NCBI GenBank assembly: GCA_015660995.1
Contig: JACTUC010000001.1
Coordinates: 86,966-150,965 of the forward strand
Direction of reading: 5' to 3'
DNA from: Candidatus Methanomethylicaceae archaeon
GTDB lineage: Archaea; Thermoproteota; Methanomethylicia; Methanomethylicales; Methanomethylicaceae
DNA length: 64,000 nucleotides
Part shown: positions 28,255-37,335 of the stretch, one piece after another
Position numbering within the stretch: position 1 is the stretch's first letter
How the letters are laid out: every line of letters begins with the position of its first letter
Notes under the pieces: generated by a model
The model's database searches: none
What the model was told of the DNA's origin: nothing
Seen by the model: only the letters and a program-made list of their open reading frames with translations
Program-made: the position numbers and the translations under genes

Positions 28255-28707
28255 TCAATCACTTTCGCTCTTACCCATCTTCTTCAGAGCAAGGGCTCTA
28301 TTCTCCAAAGCGCGTTGGAAATGAGGGCTGATCTCCAGAGCCATGTCGAAATACGGTATGGCATCCTCATACCTCTCAAGCCTCATCAAGGCTACCCCCT
28401 TTCCCTCCCAGGCAAAGGCGGTAATGGGATCGAGCTGAATGGCCTTGTCGAAGCAGTCAATCGCCTCCTGATACTTTCCAAGGTTGACGAGAGCTACACC
28501 TTTGCCTCCCCATGCGATCGCGTTCTGTGGCTCCTTGCCAATAGCCTCCTCAAAAAGCTTCAGAGCCTCTTCGTTGTTGCCACTCTGTAGATGGAGACGC
28601 CCAACTGTCATCAACTCCTCCATGTTCATATGGATCAACATCTTTACTAGCGCGCAGATAACTAAGCCTTGCGCACAAACTCCATCAGAAAAGCGATATT
28701 CCTCCAT
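28255..28707 (-). CDS. Tetratricopeptide repeat (TPR) protein
   Basis: A 150-aa helical repeat protein with three clear TPR units (from about residue 35: GRLHLQSGNNEEALKLFEEA, then two with GKGVALVNLGKY and GKGVALMRLERY). TPRs usually mediate protein contacts. The N-terminal ~25 residues of the longest frame look unlike TPR; ATG 28641, 28629 or 28623 are plausible true starts. It is divergent from the QueD-like gene. Confidence 0.8.
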   Translation of the reverse strand: MEEYRFSDGVCAQGLVICALVKMLIHMNMEELMTVGRLHLQSGNNEEALKLFEEAIGKEPQNAIAWGGKGVALVNLGKYQEAIDCFDKAIQLDPITAFAWEGKGVALMRLERYEDAIPYFDMALEISPHFQRALENRALALKKMGKSESD

Positions 28708-28752
28708 AACCTTTTTAATGTAAGTATTTTCTGATCATAAGGGGACATTCTC

Positions 28753-29238
28753 TTGGCAGTAAAAAAGGATCCCTCGATTGGCAGAGTGTCCGTATTCGTT
28801 GAAGCTAGTTTCGATTACTCACACTTCCTGCCCGAAAATGACAGGTGTTTCCCGCTGCATGGGCACACATCGCTTGTCAATCTCGAGATCAACGGGGAGC
28901 TTCTAGCAACTGGAATGGTTATCGATTTCATCGAGGCCAAGAGAATACTCAAAGAAACGCTTTCTCTGCTTGACCACAAGCTCGTGACCAATAGGGCAAA
29001 CGCAAGGTCAGAGGGCAATGGTAGGATTACGGTTTCATATAAGGACTTCGAGTTCCACCTACCTATGACTCAAGTCTTCCTCCTCGAAGGAGAGGCGACC
29101 TCTGAGAGCATCGCGCTGGCAATAGCAGAAAAAGTGATAGGAAGGATGCCCAAGAATATAGCGTCTATCAAGCTCACAATGACTGAGGGTCTTCGAAAAG
29201 GCACAGTCATAAGGATCAAACGGAGCGCAAAAGAATAA
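28753..29238 (+). CDS. 6-pyruvoyltetrahydropterin synthase / QueD-family protein
   Basis: A 161-aa T-fold enzyme. Zinc ligands are His in FDYSHFL and the HxH of CFPLHGHTS; the catalytic Cys precedes HGH. A further LLDHKL and GEATSESIAL complete the fold. It would convert dihydroneopterin triphosphate to 6-carboxytetrahydropterin (QueD, archaeosine route) or act on a related pterin. TTG 28753 follows AAGGGGAC. The GTP cyclohydrolase IB 47 bp downstream supplies the upstream step. Confidence 0.82.
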   Translation: MAVKKDPSIGRVSVFVEASFDYSHFLPENDRCFPLHGHTSLVNLEINGELLATGMVIDFIEAKRILKETLSLLDHKLVTNRANARSEGNGRITVSYKDFEFHLPMTQVFLLEGEATSESIALAIAEKVIGRMPKNIASIKLTMTEGLRKGTVIRIKRSAKE

Positions 29239-29285
29239 CAGATCAGGCCTATCTATATAGCGTGTATCAGGAGGTCACCAGAACA

Positions 29286-29972
29286 TTGCCCCAGCGGAAA
29301 GAGGTCCAGGATGAACTTGCTGAGATCCCCGTGGAAGCTGGAATATCCAATCTCCACACGATCTACAGGTGCGGCGGGCTCGTGTTTCCAATCGCGCTGA
29401 CGGTAACGGTTCCTACCAGAAGTCGTGGTGCACACATGAGCAGGCTCGTTGGGGCAGTCCTAAGCAATACAGAGGGTAGGAACATCGAAGATGCACTAAG
29501 GCGCGTCTGTCGGGAAGTTGACATGACGCAGAATGGCTGCAGGGTAAGGTGCGAGTTCAGTTACCCATTTGAGGACCAGTTCATGGAAGTCTCGATAGAG
29601 CTTAAAGCCGTAGGAGGTATAAAGTACGCTTTCATGAAGCACGGGATTACGGCATGCCCATGCAGCAAGGAGGAGTGCGGGATCGGTCACATGCAGAGGT
29701 CTCGCATTCGCCTCGAACTGTCATCTAAATCAGTGATCGACTTTGTCGAGGTGGCAAAGAAGCTGGATTCTTGCTTTTCCGCCCAACTCTCTGAGCACCT
29801 CAAGAGGGACGAAGAGGCATCCAGGATATTGGAGGCGCAGAGTAGGTCGCGCTTCGTAGAAGACCTTGTCCGCGAGTGCCTGAAGCTCTTCCCTAGTGCA
29901 CAGTTTATTGAGGCAAGAAGCTTCGAGTCAATCCATGCCCATGACGCTATTGCCTTCTGGAGAAGGCAGTGA
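29286..29972 (+). CDS. GTP cyclohydrolase IB (MptA/FolE2 family)
   Basis: First enzyme from GTP toward methanopterin or deazaguanine bases, about 228 aa. The family marker ACPCSKEECGIGHMQRS and the earlier AHMSRLV are present. TTG 29286 is preferred: AGGAGGT ends 10 bases upstream; GTG 29262 is in frame but lacks a ribosome site. Pairing with the QueD-like gene favours the archaeosine pathway; the DHPS-like gene nearby keeps methanopterin possible. It overlaps the LysE gene by four bases. Confidence 0.85.
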   Translation: MPQRKEVQDELAEIPVEAGISNLHTIYRCGGLVFPIALTVTVPTRSRGAHMSRLVGAVLSNTEGRNIEDALRRVCREVDMTQNGCRVRCEFSYPFEDQFMEVSIELKAVGGIKYAFMKHGITACPCSKEECGIGHMQRSRIRLELSSKSVIDFVEVAKKLDSCFSAQLSEHLKRDEEASRILEAQSRSRFVEDLVRECLKLFPSAQFIEARSFESIHAHDAIAFWRRQ

Positions 29973-30607
29973 GGAGCGGCGCGAACCAAATGGTATTAGC
30001 AACCATCCAGATCCTCTTGGCTGGGGTAGGGCTCGGCCTCTCTCTAGCGGTCCCACCTGGCCCCGTGAACGCAGTAATTGCGGTCCAGTCCTCCACAAAG
30101 TCCCTTATGAGCGGTTTCTCGGTCGGCTTTGGAGCCATGACCGCGGACGCGATCTTCCTGATTATCACTTATTATTTGGGCGGGCTGGTCATTGTCAATG
30201 ACGCGATACGTGGCATACTATCAATCATAAGTTGCGCTCTTTTGGCGTACATGGCCTATCTGACATACGTCTCGCTGCGCAGCATCGGCCAGCTGGCTGA
30301 AAGAGGCAGAAAAAGCGCGCGACTGCCATATATATCCGGCCTCACGATTGGCCTCACGAATCCTTTGCAGATCACTTGGTGGCTCAGCGTCGGTCTCTCC
30401 CTCATATCCAGTATCGGTCTCATAATAATAGTAGGTTTCTTTGCAGGAATCCTGCTTTGGATCACGCTCTTCCCCTTGGCAATGCGTTGGGCCTCAAGCC
30501 GGGTACCTTCTCTATACCGATGGGTCGTCTACGCTTCCACATTCCTCCTGCTGGCTTTCTCCGCATGGTTCTTATACAACGGGATCGCGATATTTTCAAA
30601 ATTTTAG
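29969..30607 (+). CDS. LysE/RhtB-family exporter
   Basis: A membrane protein of up to 212 aa with about six hydrophobic helices and the LysE signature PPGPVNAVIAVQSS near residue 35. It probably exports an amino acid or similar solute. GTG 29969 overlaps the preceding stop (GTGA); ATG 29990 (MVLATIQ) is an alternative start at the first helix. Confidence 0.88.
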   Translation: MRSGANQMVLATIQILLAGVGLGLSLAVPPGPVNAVIAVQSSTKSLMSGFSVGFGAMTADAIFLIITYYLGGLVIVNDAIRGILSIISCALLAYMAYLTYVSLRSIGQLAERGRKSARLPYISGLTIGLTNPLQITWWLSVGLSLISSIGLIIIVGFFAGILLWITLFPLAMRWASSRVPSLYRWVVYASTFLLLAFSAWFLYNGIAIFSKF

Positions 30608-30685
30608 ACCAGACAGCCATAAGTGGAGAGCATAACCATAAATTGCTGTTCAACACTTTTATCCTTAAAATATGGGGCCTATCTC

Positions 30686-31147
30686 ATGATGCTCTACTTT
30701 GATGGCCTCTGCGAACCGTTAAACCCTGGTGGGGTAGCTACCTACGGTTTTGTCGTTTACGACAACAACAAGAAGCTGCACGAAGAAGGAGGCGTTGTCG
30801 GCGCTGGAATGAATGGCGAAGACGTCTCCAACAATGTAGCCGAATACACAGCGATGATAAGGGGCATGGAACGTATTACCTCATTTGGTCATCACGGTAC
30901 GCTTCGGGTGCGCGGGGACAGCCAGCTTGCCATAAGGCAGGTCACCGGAAGGTACTCAGTCAGGTCGAAGCGCCTTATCCCCCTGCACAACAAGGTCATG
31001 GAATTGAAACGCAATTTCACTGTTGTGAAGTTCGAGTGGATCCCTCGTGATCTGAATGAGGAGGCCGATGCCCTCAGCAGGAAAGCCTTCGATAGCTTCC
31101 TTGCGAAGAACCTCCAATCCTACGTGGACTACTATAAAACGAAATGA
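30686..31147 (+). CDS. rnhA: RNase HI-family ribonuclease
   Basis: About 153 aa, cleaves RNA in RNA-DNA hybrids. Catalytic acids are Asp in YFDGLCEP (residue ~5), Glu in AEYTAMIRG, Asp in RGDSQLAI and Asp in EADALSRKA near the C-terminus. The frame opens at 30623, but a TATA-like cttttat (30656-30662) places the start of the mRNA at about ATG 30686, where homology begins. Confidence 0.88.
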   Translation: MMLYFDGLCEPLNPGGVATYGFVVYDNNKKLHEEGGVVGAGMNGEDVSNNVAEYTAMIRGMERITSFGHHGTLRVRGDSQLAIRQVTGRYSVRSKRLIPLHNKVMELKRNFTVVKFEWIPRDLNEEADALSRKAFDSFLAKNLQSYVDYYKTK

Positions 31148-31458
31148 ACTTGCCGCACGAGCATCAAAAAAAGGAATTTTAGGGTCATGAGCTGGCAAAA
31201 TCCATGACGAAATGCGCCATTGAACTGACACAATCTTCAAAGCCCTTCTCATCGCCATGACAGAATAGCAGTAGCCTAAAGGTAGCATAGAATTTTCAGA
31301 ACTGGCTGGTGGACTGGCACGGCAAGAGCATGATTAGTCGCAACATGGCCTTCCGAACATTTCCATCCCCCACACGCTGGAATAGCAGCCTATTATCTGG
31401 TATTCGCAATGATGTTCCACTCTGGAAAGGTTTAAAATAAACTAGCAACTTTTGGGGG
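31148..31458. other. Intergenic stretch with no supported gene
   Basis: About 310 bp. It holds the T-poor end of rnhA, a minus-strand 36-codon open frame (31187 to about 31294, stop at its left end) lacking any start codon, and, at 31429-31441, ggtttaaaataaa, a TATA box for the FAH gene. Nothing else is supported. Confidence 0.5.
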
Positions 31459-31467
31459 TTGCTGATC

Positions 31468-32382
31468 ATGGTGCTGCATATGAAGTTCGCAACATTCGAA
31501 GACAAAAAAAGGACGTTCCCCGGAGTTATAAAGGACGATCTGGTCATTAAACTTGGCTCCCTCCTCTCTCTAAGGGATTTAAACCTATCCGATTCAAACG
31601 ATCTTCTTGCATTCATATCAAGATCGGACGAGACGACTACGCGCCTCCTCAAGGAGGAGCTGTCATCGATCTCTGCCTCTGCAATATCCGCAATGGTGAA
31701 GAGTGGCGATGCCATGAAGCTTAGTAGGGTGAAGCTGAAGGCTCCGCTTCCAAGGCCGCCTGCCGTGTTCTGCCTAGGTTTCAACTACAGGTCGCATGCC
31801 CCGGAGCTCAAGCGGTCTGTACCAGAGGTTCCGGTCACTTTCATGAAGCCCTCAGCTGCCGTGGTCGGACCGGATGAAGATGTAGTGCTTCCGAAGGTGG
31901 CAAGCAGGGTGGACTACGAAGTTGAGCTTACAATAGTCATGGGCAAGGGAGGGAGGAATATCCCGAAGCAAGGAGCTTACCGCAGTATCTTCGGATATAC
32001 CGTGCTCAATGACATCACAGCAAGGGACATCCAGCAGAGGGACTTCTCGCTCGCGAGGCCATGGCTAAGGTCTAAGGGGTTCGATACCTTTGCGCCATTA
32101 GGCCCATTCATTGTTACCCAAGATGAGATCGGCGATCCAATGGACCTGGAGCTGAAGCTTGTTGTCAACGGGCAGGTAAAGCAACAATCGAGGACGAAGG
32201 AGATGATCTTTGACATTCCATCCATAGTCGAGTACATCTCCTCATTCACAAAGCTGGAACCTGGCTCTGTCATCGCGACTGGTACCCCTGAGAAGATCGG
32301 GCAACTGCACGATGGCGACATAATCGAGGCATCCGTAGAGAAGATTGGAATACTCCGTAACCGTGCAGTACTGGAGAGGTAG
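31468..32382 (+). CDS. Fumarylacetoacetate hydrolase (FAH)-family protein
   Basis: About 304 aa. The C-terminal FAH domain holds the metal ligands in YEVELTIVMGKG and FGYTVLNDITARDIQQRD, then GFDTFAPLGPFIV and SVIATGTP. Members are decarboxylases, hydrolases or isomerases of beta-keto acids; the substrate is unknown. ATG 31468 is favoured by a TATA box centred about 33 bp upstream; TTG 31459 and ATG 31480 are also in frame. Confidence 0.88.
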   Translation: MVLHMKFATFEDKKRTFPGVIKDDLVIKLGSLLSLRDLNLSDSNDLLAFISRSDETTTRLLKEELSSISASAISAMVKSGDAMKLSRVKLKAPLPRPPAVFCLGFNYRSHAPELKRSVPEVPVTFMKPSAAVVGPDEDVVLPKVASRVDYEVELTIVMGKGGRNIPKQGAYRSIFGYTVLNDITARDIQQRDFSLARPWLRSKGFDTFAPLGPFIVTQDEIGDPMDLELKLVVNGQVKQQSRTKEMIFDIPSIVEYISSFTKLEPGSVIATGTPEKIGQLHDGDIIEASVEKIGILRNRAVLER

Positions 32383-32478
32383 TTCCTTCGAGCCTGATGG
32401 CTGCATTAATCTCCGCTAGGTCCGGGCACACCTTTTTATATATGATTGGTCTTCCGCTCTAAACTGAGAGGATTAGCA

Positions 32479-33642
32479 ATGGACTACGATGCCATTGTCG
32501 TTGGCGCTGGCCCAGCTGGACTCATGGCAGCGAGGGCGATCGCCAAGAAAGGCTTTTCGGTGCTTATCCTTGAGAAGGACCGGGATCTCGGTACGAAGGC
32601 ATGTGCTGAAGCAGTCTCATTAGCCGCCTTCGAGACTGCGGGAATCAGCCCAACTCCTTCTATAATCTCCAATAATATTAATGGCGCCATAGTCTATCCC
32701 CCTGATGAGAGCAAGGGAATAAGGATGGTGGGTGGCTCCAACAAAGGGTTCATACTCAACAAGCCATTATTCCTCTGCGCCCTTGCCAGCGAGGCTGTGG
32801 CAGCCGGCTCCGACCTGCAGATGCGAGCGGAGGCGAAAGAGATCATAATGGAGGGTAGCTGGCCAAAAGCTGTTACATACGAGCAGAGGGGTGAAGTGAA
32901 GAGGGCCGGATTCAAGGTACTGGTTGGAGCAGATGGCGTGGGTTCACTTGTCGCGAGGAGCTGCGCCTTCAATATGGAGGGCAATGAGCTTATCCCCACA
33001 ATGCAGTATGTCATGGTGAACTGCAACATACCTGAGAAGGACATGATACGCACCTACATGGGCAACGATATAGCTCCTTTGGGCTACGCTTGGGTGTTCG
33101 CTAAAAATGAGTACATGGCCAATGTAGGCATTGGTGTCAGAGGAGTTCCTGCAAAACAATACCTGGACAAATTCATTCAAAACCACCCTGACATGTTTAA
33201 GAATGCCAAAATTGTTCGGGAGGGAGGCGGGGGCGTGCCAATAGGAGGGCAGATTCCCGAGATTGTCAAGGGCAACGTAGTGCTATGCGGAGACTCAAGC
33301 GGGCAGGTAATACCGATCACGGGGGGCGGCATAAGGACAAGCATGGCAGCGGGGAAATGCGCAGGGGAAGCCATTGCCGAAGCCTTGGAGGCCAAAGACC
33401 TCAGCCTTCTGTCGAACTACCCCGAGAGGTACAACGAGTACTGGGGCGCCAGGATCATCAGGAGCCTAAAGGTTCTCAAGGCGCTGGAAAAGCTCAGCGA
33501 TGATGACCTCAACCTGCTTGCGGGGTTGATTACTGGGGACGATGTTGTGGATCTCGCAAATGGTCTTGACATCAGAAGGGTCGCGTCCAAGCTGTTGAAG
33601 CACCCAGTTGTTGCGATGAAGATCGCTTCTAAGCTCCTATGA
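32479..33642 (+). CDS. Geranylgeranyl reductase-family FAD protein
   Basis: A 387-aa flavoprotein likely saturating isoprenoid chains of archaeal lipids. The N-terminal Rossmann motif is DAIVVGAGPAGLMAAR, followed by LEKDRDLGTKACAE (the Cys typical of the family) and, near residue 275, CGDSSGQVIPITGGGIR. ATG 32479 has GAGAGGA upstream and a TATA box tttttatat at about 32431. The frame opens upstream at 32446 but homology starts here. Confidence 0.9.
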   Translation: MDYDAIVVGAGPAGLMAARAIAKKGFSVLILEKDRDLGTKACAEAVSLAAFETAGISPTPSIISNNINGAIVYPPDESKGIRMVGGSNKGFILNKPLFLCALASEAVAAGSDLQMRAEAKEIIMEGSWPKAVTYEQRGEVKRAGFKVLVGADGVGSLVARSCAFNMEGNELIPTMQYVMVNCNIPEKDMIRTYMGNDIAPLGYAWVFAKNEYMANVGIGVRGVPAKQYLDKFIQNHPDMFKNAKIVREGGGGVPIGGQIPEIVKGNVVLCGDSSGQVIPITGGGIRTSMAAGKCAGEAIAEALEAKDLSLLSNYPERYNEYWGARIIRSLKVLKALEKLSDDDLNLLAGLITGDDVVDLANGLDIRRVASKLLKHPVVAMKIASKLL

Positions 33643-33671
33643 GAGGATTTCATTTTTCTTTTTTTAACGGC

Positions 33672-34085
33672 TCACTCCCCTATTACTTCGATGACTACTC
33701 GCCTGCCAGATCTCGGGCCATCAAGTTCTAGGAAAAAGACGCTCTGCCACATCCCCAAGGTGAGTGATCCATTTTTTACCGGTATAACTACAGACGGTCC
33801 AGTGAATGCTGCAGCTAGATGTGCGGCAGCGTTGTCATCAATCCTGTCGTGTTGCCAGCTGGAACCGGAGCAGAAATCGTCAGAAGCCTTCTTCAGAATA
33901 TCCTCCCTGAGACCGGCTTCGTTCTCGTTAATTATTATGGCGCTTGTCGAGTGCATGGAATAGACGACACAGATTCCGTTATTGATCTCACTCTTCGTGA
34001 CACCCTTTGACACTTCACCTGTAATGTCCACAAGTTCCTTCTGGTTGATTGTATCGATACGGATCTCCCCCAGCTTCACATTCAA
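33672..34085 (-). CDS. YjbQ/UPF0047-family protein
   Basis: About 137 aa. The family core HDRIDDNAAAHLAAA, followed by VVIPVKNGSLTLGMWQ and LELDGPRSGRR, is complete, as is SMHSTSAIIINENE. Bacterial members have secondary thiamine phosphate synthase activity in genetic tests; the archaeal role is unproven. TTG 34085 is chosen (GGGGAG five bases upstream, TATA-like tttttaga about 30 bp upstream) over the open ATG at 34145. Confidence 0.87.
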   Translation of the reverse strand: MNVKLGEIRIDTINQKELVDITGEVSKGVTKSEINNGICVVYSMHSTSAIIINENEAGLREDILKKASDDFCSGSSWQHDRIDDNAAAHLAAAFTGPSVVIPVKNGSLTLGMWQSVFFLELDGPRSGRRVVIEVIGE

Positions 34086-34149
34086 CGTGCTCCCCACTGT
34101 AAGTTGAGGTGGACGTTCTAAAAAGGTGTTTGATGGTGTACGCAATAGA

Positions 34150-34860
34150 CTAGAACTTGATTAGCCCCTGAGCTTCTTTTATGAGCTTGACTAAGTCCTG
34201 AACTACTGCTTTCAAGAGAACCTCGCCTTTCTCCTTAGTCGCCTTCCTCGCGTCCCCCGTTAGCGCGATCCCGTATAGCTTGAGATCCAATGCCCTGGAA
34301 TAAAACCTGAACTTGGGAAAGACAGCATCGTGCATCTTTGCGTATTTCATTTTTACGCTCTCCTCGTTGATTGCCAACATAGCGCTCGTCTCGTCCTCGC
34401 CAGCGTGCCCAGGCGCGCTGAATGTGCCTGCCACGCCCGTGCCAAGCTCCTTCCACCAGTCGAGCACTATTATGCTAAGGTCAGTCTTGCTCGAGATATC
34501 CCTAGCGGCCATGGAAATCGGAACTGAATTTCCGCCATGCCCGTTGATAACTACTAGTAGCCTTACCCCGTTGCGGTTGGCTTCCAGCATGACACTTCTG
34601 ACGTACTTCGAGAGGGCATCGGGATCGATGTCAAACGTTCCAGGAAAGTTTCTCATCGATTTGCAGGAGCCGTACCATATGGGCGGCAGGACCAGAAGGT
34701 TCAGCTCTGCGGCCACCTTCTCAACGATGTACTTTGGGATTATGCCGTCCGTCCCGAGCGGTAAGTGATCCCCATGTCTCTCCACACTGCCCACTACAAT
34801 AAGGGCGGTCCCCTTATCCTCGGTGTCGAATTGGATGCCCGTAAGTTCAGTAATCTTCAT
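34150..34860 (-). CDS. Creatininase-family amidohydrolase (ArfB-like candidate)
   Basis: A 236-aa metal hydrolase. Metal ligands appear in SVERHGDHLPLGTD (Glu, His, Asp), NGHGGN and HAGEDETSAM. In methanogens a member of this family, ArfB, deformylates an intermediate of riboflavin and F420 synthesis; assignment here is by family only. It lies divergent from the GTPase gene and 64 bp from yjbQ on the same strand. Confidence 0.8.
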   Translation of the reverse strand: MKITELTGIQFDTEDKGTALIVVGSVERHGDHLPLGTDGIIPKYIVEKVAAELNLLVLPPIWYGSCKSMRNFPGTFDIDPDALSKYVRSVMLEANRNGVRLLVVINGHGGNSVPISMAARDISSKTDLSIIVLDWWKELGTGVAGTFSAPGHAGEDETSAMLAINEESVKMKYAKMHDAVFPKFRFYSRALDLKLYGIALTGDARKATKEKGEVLLKAVVQDLVKLIKEAQGLIKF

Positions 34861-34995
34861 GACAATACACTGTTTTTCCCTATGTTCCCTAAGGTTTTAG
34901 CCTTTGTGATCACGCCAATTGTTAAACAGTTTAGTGTGCTACAAAAAGGAAGGAATTATATCATAGCTTACGGCGTAATAAGGCGAGGGTTCGAC

Positions 34996-36216
34996 ATGCT
35001 CAAAGTCGGCATTATCGGTAAGACAAATACTGGCAAGACCACGCTCTTCAACGCGGTCACGCTCCTGAACGCCGAGATCTCCAACTACCCCTTCACCACC
35101 AAGTCCCCAAACATAGGGATCGGCTACGTCAAGACGCCCTGTGTCCATAGGGAGATTGGAGTGAAGGACAATCCTAAGAACTCTACGTGTCTAGATGGCT
35201 GGAGGTTCATACCAATCGAAGTGATAGATCTGCCTGGTCTCATAAAGGGCGCCTGGGAGGGCGCAGGCTTGGGTAACCAGTTCCTCTCGGTTGCTGCCCA
35301 GGCGGACGCGCTCCTCCACGTCGTGGACGCCTCTGGGAGCATAAACTCGAAGGGGGCGATATGCGAGCCCGGTATGGGTTCCCCGCTGGCTGATTACTAC
35401 GACATCGAAGAGGAGCTCATCAAATGGTACACCAAGAACATAATGGAGAATGCTGACCAAGTGATCCGATTGTTAGAGGGAAAGAACATGGATCTGACCA
35501 AGGCCTTCCTCGAGGTCATGGCCGGGATAAAGGTTAAGGAAGAGCACATCAAGACAGCGCTTAATAGGACTAAGCTGGGTAGCATCCCGTTGGGTGACTG
35601 GGAGGACGAGGATTTTAAGAGCTTCGCCACCGAGATAAGGTACCTCTCAAAGCCTACCCTCATAGTAGCTAACAAGATGGACATGCCCGTGTCAGAGAAG
35701 AACTTCCAAGGGCTTCAGGAAACCTTTGGCGAAAAGTTCGTTATTCCGTGCTCAGCAGACGTTGAGCTAGCTCTGAGGCGCGCTGAGAAGTCAGGAGTAA
35801 TCTCATACGTGCCAGGGGAAGAGGGGTTCAAGATCAAGGACCTTTCCAAGGTGACTCCCAAGCAGAAATGGGCGCTCGACTACGTCAAGTCAAGGATGCT
35901 GGATAAATGGCTCAGAACTGGCGTAGACCTCGCACTATCAGTGACCATATTTAAATTGCTCATGATGAATGTCGTTTACCCAGTAGAGGACGCAAAACAC
36001 TACTCAGACAGTAAAGGAAATGTTTTACCGGATGCATACATTCTGCCAAACGGCTCTACACCCTTCGATCTAGCCAAAGCTATCCATTCCGATCTCTCTG
36101 AAGGATTCCTCTATGCTATAGATGCCACTACGGGCTTTAGGCTTCCAAAGGACTACACAATTAGGGACAGGGATGTGATTACCATAGTCTCGACGAGGAG
36201 AAAGTCGAAGCCATAA
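34996..36216 (+). CDS. Obg/YchF-related GTPase with TGS domain
   Basis: About 406 aa. G1 is GKTNTGKTT (residues ~8-16), G3 is DLPGLIKGAWEG, and G4 is ANKMD. The C-terminal ~80 residues contain a TGS-like segment (DLSEGFLYAIDATTGFRLP). This is the archaeal Obg-like GTPase family thought to act with ribosomes. ATG 34996 has GAGGG upstream; the frame extends to 34765 across the divergent gene and is not used. Confidence 0.9.
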   Translation: MLKVGIIGKTNTGKTTLFNAVTLLNAEISNYPFTTKSPNIGIGYVKTPCVHREIGVKDNPKNSTCLDGWRFIPIEVIDLPGLIKGAWEGAGLGNQFLSVAAQADALLHVVDASGSINSKGAICEPGMGSPLADYYDIEEELIKWYTKNIMENADQVIRLLEGKNMDLTKAFLEVMAGIKVKEEHIKTALNRTKLGSIPLGDWEDEDFKSFATEIRYLSKPTLIVANKMDMPVSEKNFQGLQETFGEKFVIPCSADVELALRRAEKSGVISYVPGEEGFKIKDLSKVTPKQKWALDYVKSRMLDKWLRTGVDLALSVTIFKLLMMNVVYPVEDAKHYSDSKGNVLPDAYILPNGSTPFDLAKAIHSDLSEGFLYAIDATTGFRLPKDYTIRDRDVITIVSTRRKSKP

Positions 36217-36256
36217 TATGTAGCCAATGCTTAGATCGAAGTCAAGATGATCAATA

Positions 36257-36793
36257 TTGCAGCAGTTTGAGAAGACACTATCCTCCTCCCACCCCTTTTC
36301 TGGCCAGCTGATCAGATTAAGGGTTGATGAAGTACTGCTACCAAATGGCAGGAAAACGTCTAGGGAAATCGTTGAGCATGGCGGGGCGGTTGCTATCATT
36401 GCTCTTCAAAGCAACGGCGTCCTCATGGAAAGGCAGTACCGCCATGCGGCAGGAAGGGTGATGTGGGAGATCCCCGCAGGGACGATTGAGAAGGGGGAGG
36501 AGCCAAAAGACTGCGCAATTAGGGAGCTTAGGGAGGAGACGGGCTATGAAGCCAAGAAGATGGAGGAGATCATCCATTTTTATGTGGCAGTCGGCTATAG
36601 CACTGAGGTCATACGAATCTTTCTCGCAACCGGGCTGAAACGGCATGGAGCAACCCTTGAGGAAGACGAGCAGATAGAAACGATACTGCTCCCTATAGGA
36701 GATGCACTGCGGATGGTGAAGGGCAACGAGATCGAGGATGCAAAGACAATTATCGGGCTTTTATCCTTAAGGGATAGGCTGAATGACAGATAG
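36257..36793 (+). CDS. NUDIX hydrolase (ADP-ribose pyrophosphatase-like)
   Basis: A 178-aa protein with a complete NUDIX box: GTIEKGEEPKDCAIRELREE plus TGYE, near residue 75. The upstream RQYRHAAGRVMWEIPAG is the ADP-ribose pyrophosphatase-type lead-in. TTG 36257 is the first start codon before homology. It follows the GTPase by 40 bp. Confidence 0.88.
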   Translation: MQQFEKTLSSSHPFSGQLIRLRVDEVLLPNGRKTSREIVEHGGAVAIIALQSNGVLMERQYRHAAGRVMWEIPAGTIEKGEEPKDCAIRELREETGYEAKKMEEIIHFYVAVGYSTEVIRIFLATGLKRHGATLEEDEQIETILLPIGDALRMVKGNEIEDAKTIIGLLSLRDRLNDR

Positions 36794-36808
36794 ATCTGGT
36801 GTCTGCTT

Positions 36809-37288
36809 ATGATTTCCAAAACAGTTCACATCTCAAGGATAAGGAAGAGCCGCGGCCAAGGATTCGAGAGGGATCTCGTAAAGAGATACAGGGATGTAGG
36901 CTGGTGGTCCTACCGCACCGGAGGGAATAGTGCTTATCTCCCAGACGTGATGGCGACAAATGACGAGACAGGCGAGCTAGATGTGGTCGAAGGCAAGGCT
37001 GGGGCAAAAGATCACCTATATGTAGATTGGGATCAGATCCGGCGAGACATATTCCTCATCAACGGCTTCAAGCGCTACCCGAACAGAAGGATAGTGCTGG
37101 CTTTCAAGTTCCTTTCTAAGAAGAGGAAGGGTGAGGGTTACGAGAGGCGTAAGCTCAGGGAATACTACAAACTTGTGCCAGAGGAGATGTGGAAGAAGCT
37201 AGAGGGTCAGACGATCTCGTGCCACTACGAGAGGGGGTGCCCAGTTTTACCCGAGTACAGGCCCCCTTTCAAAGTCAAGGGAAGATGA
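36809..37288 (+). CDS. hjc: Holliday junction resolvase Hjc
   Basis: A 159-aa archaeal resolvase. The nuclease motif is visible: Glu in RGQGFERDL, Asp in AYLPDVMA, and the ExK of VVEGKAG. ATG 36809 lies 15 bp after the NUDIX gene, suggesting co-transcription. It cleaves four-way junctions in recombination. Confidence 0.92.
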   Translation: MISKTVHISRIRKSRGQGFERDLVKRYRDVGWWSYRTGGNSAYLPDVMATNDETGELDVVEGKAGAKDHLYVDWDQIRRDIFLINGFKRYPNRRIVLAFKFLSKKRKGEGYERRKLREYYKLVPEEMWKKLEGQTISCHYERGCPVLPEYRPPFKVKGR

Positions 37289-37335
37289 GCTAAGGCTTAT
37301 CTTTGTCTCCTTATATTTGAATCGAGGGATTAGCA

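Noticed and set aside
31187..31294. Minus-strand frame containing FYATFRLLLFCHGDEKGFED
   Set aside because: It looks somewhat protein-like but has no start codon and stops on both sides within 36 codons; at best a remnant.
34765..34995. N-terminal extension of the GTPase frame
   Set aside because: It overlaps the divergent creatininase gene; homology and a ribosome site start at 34996.
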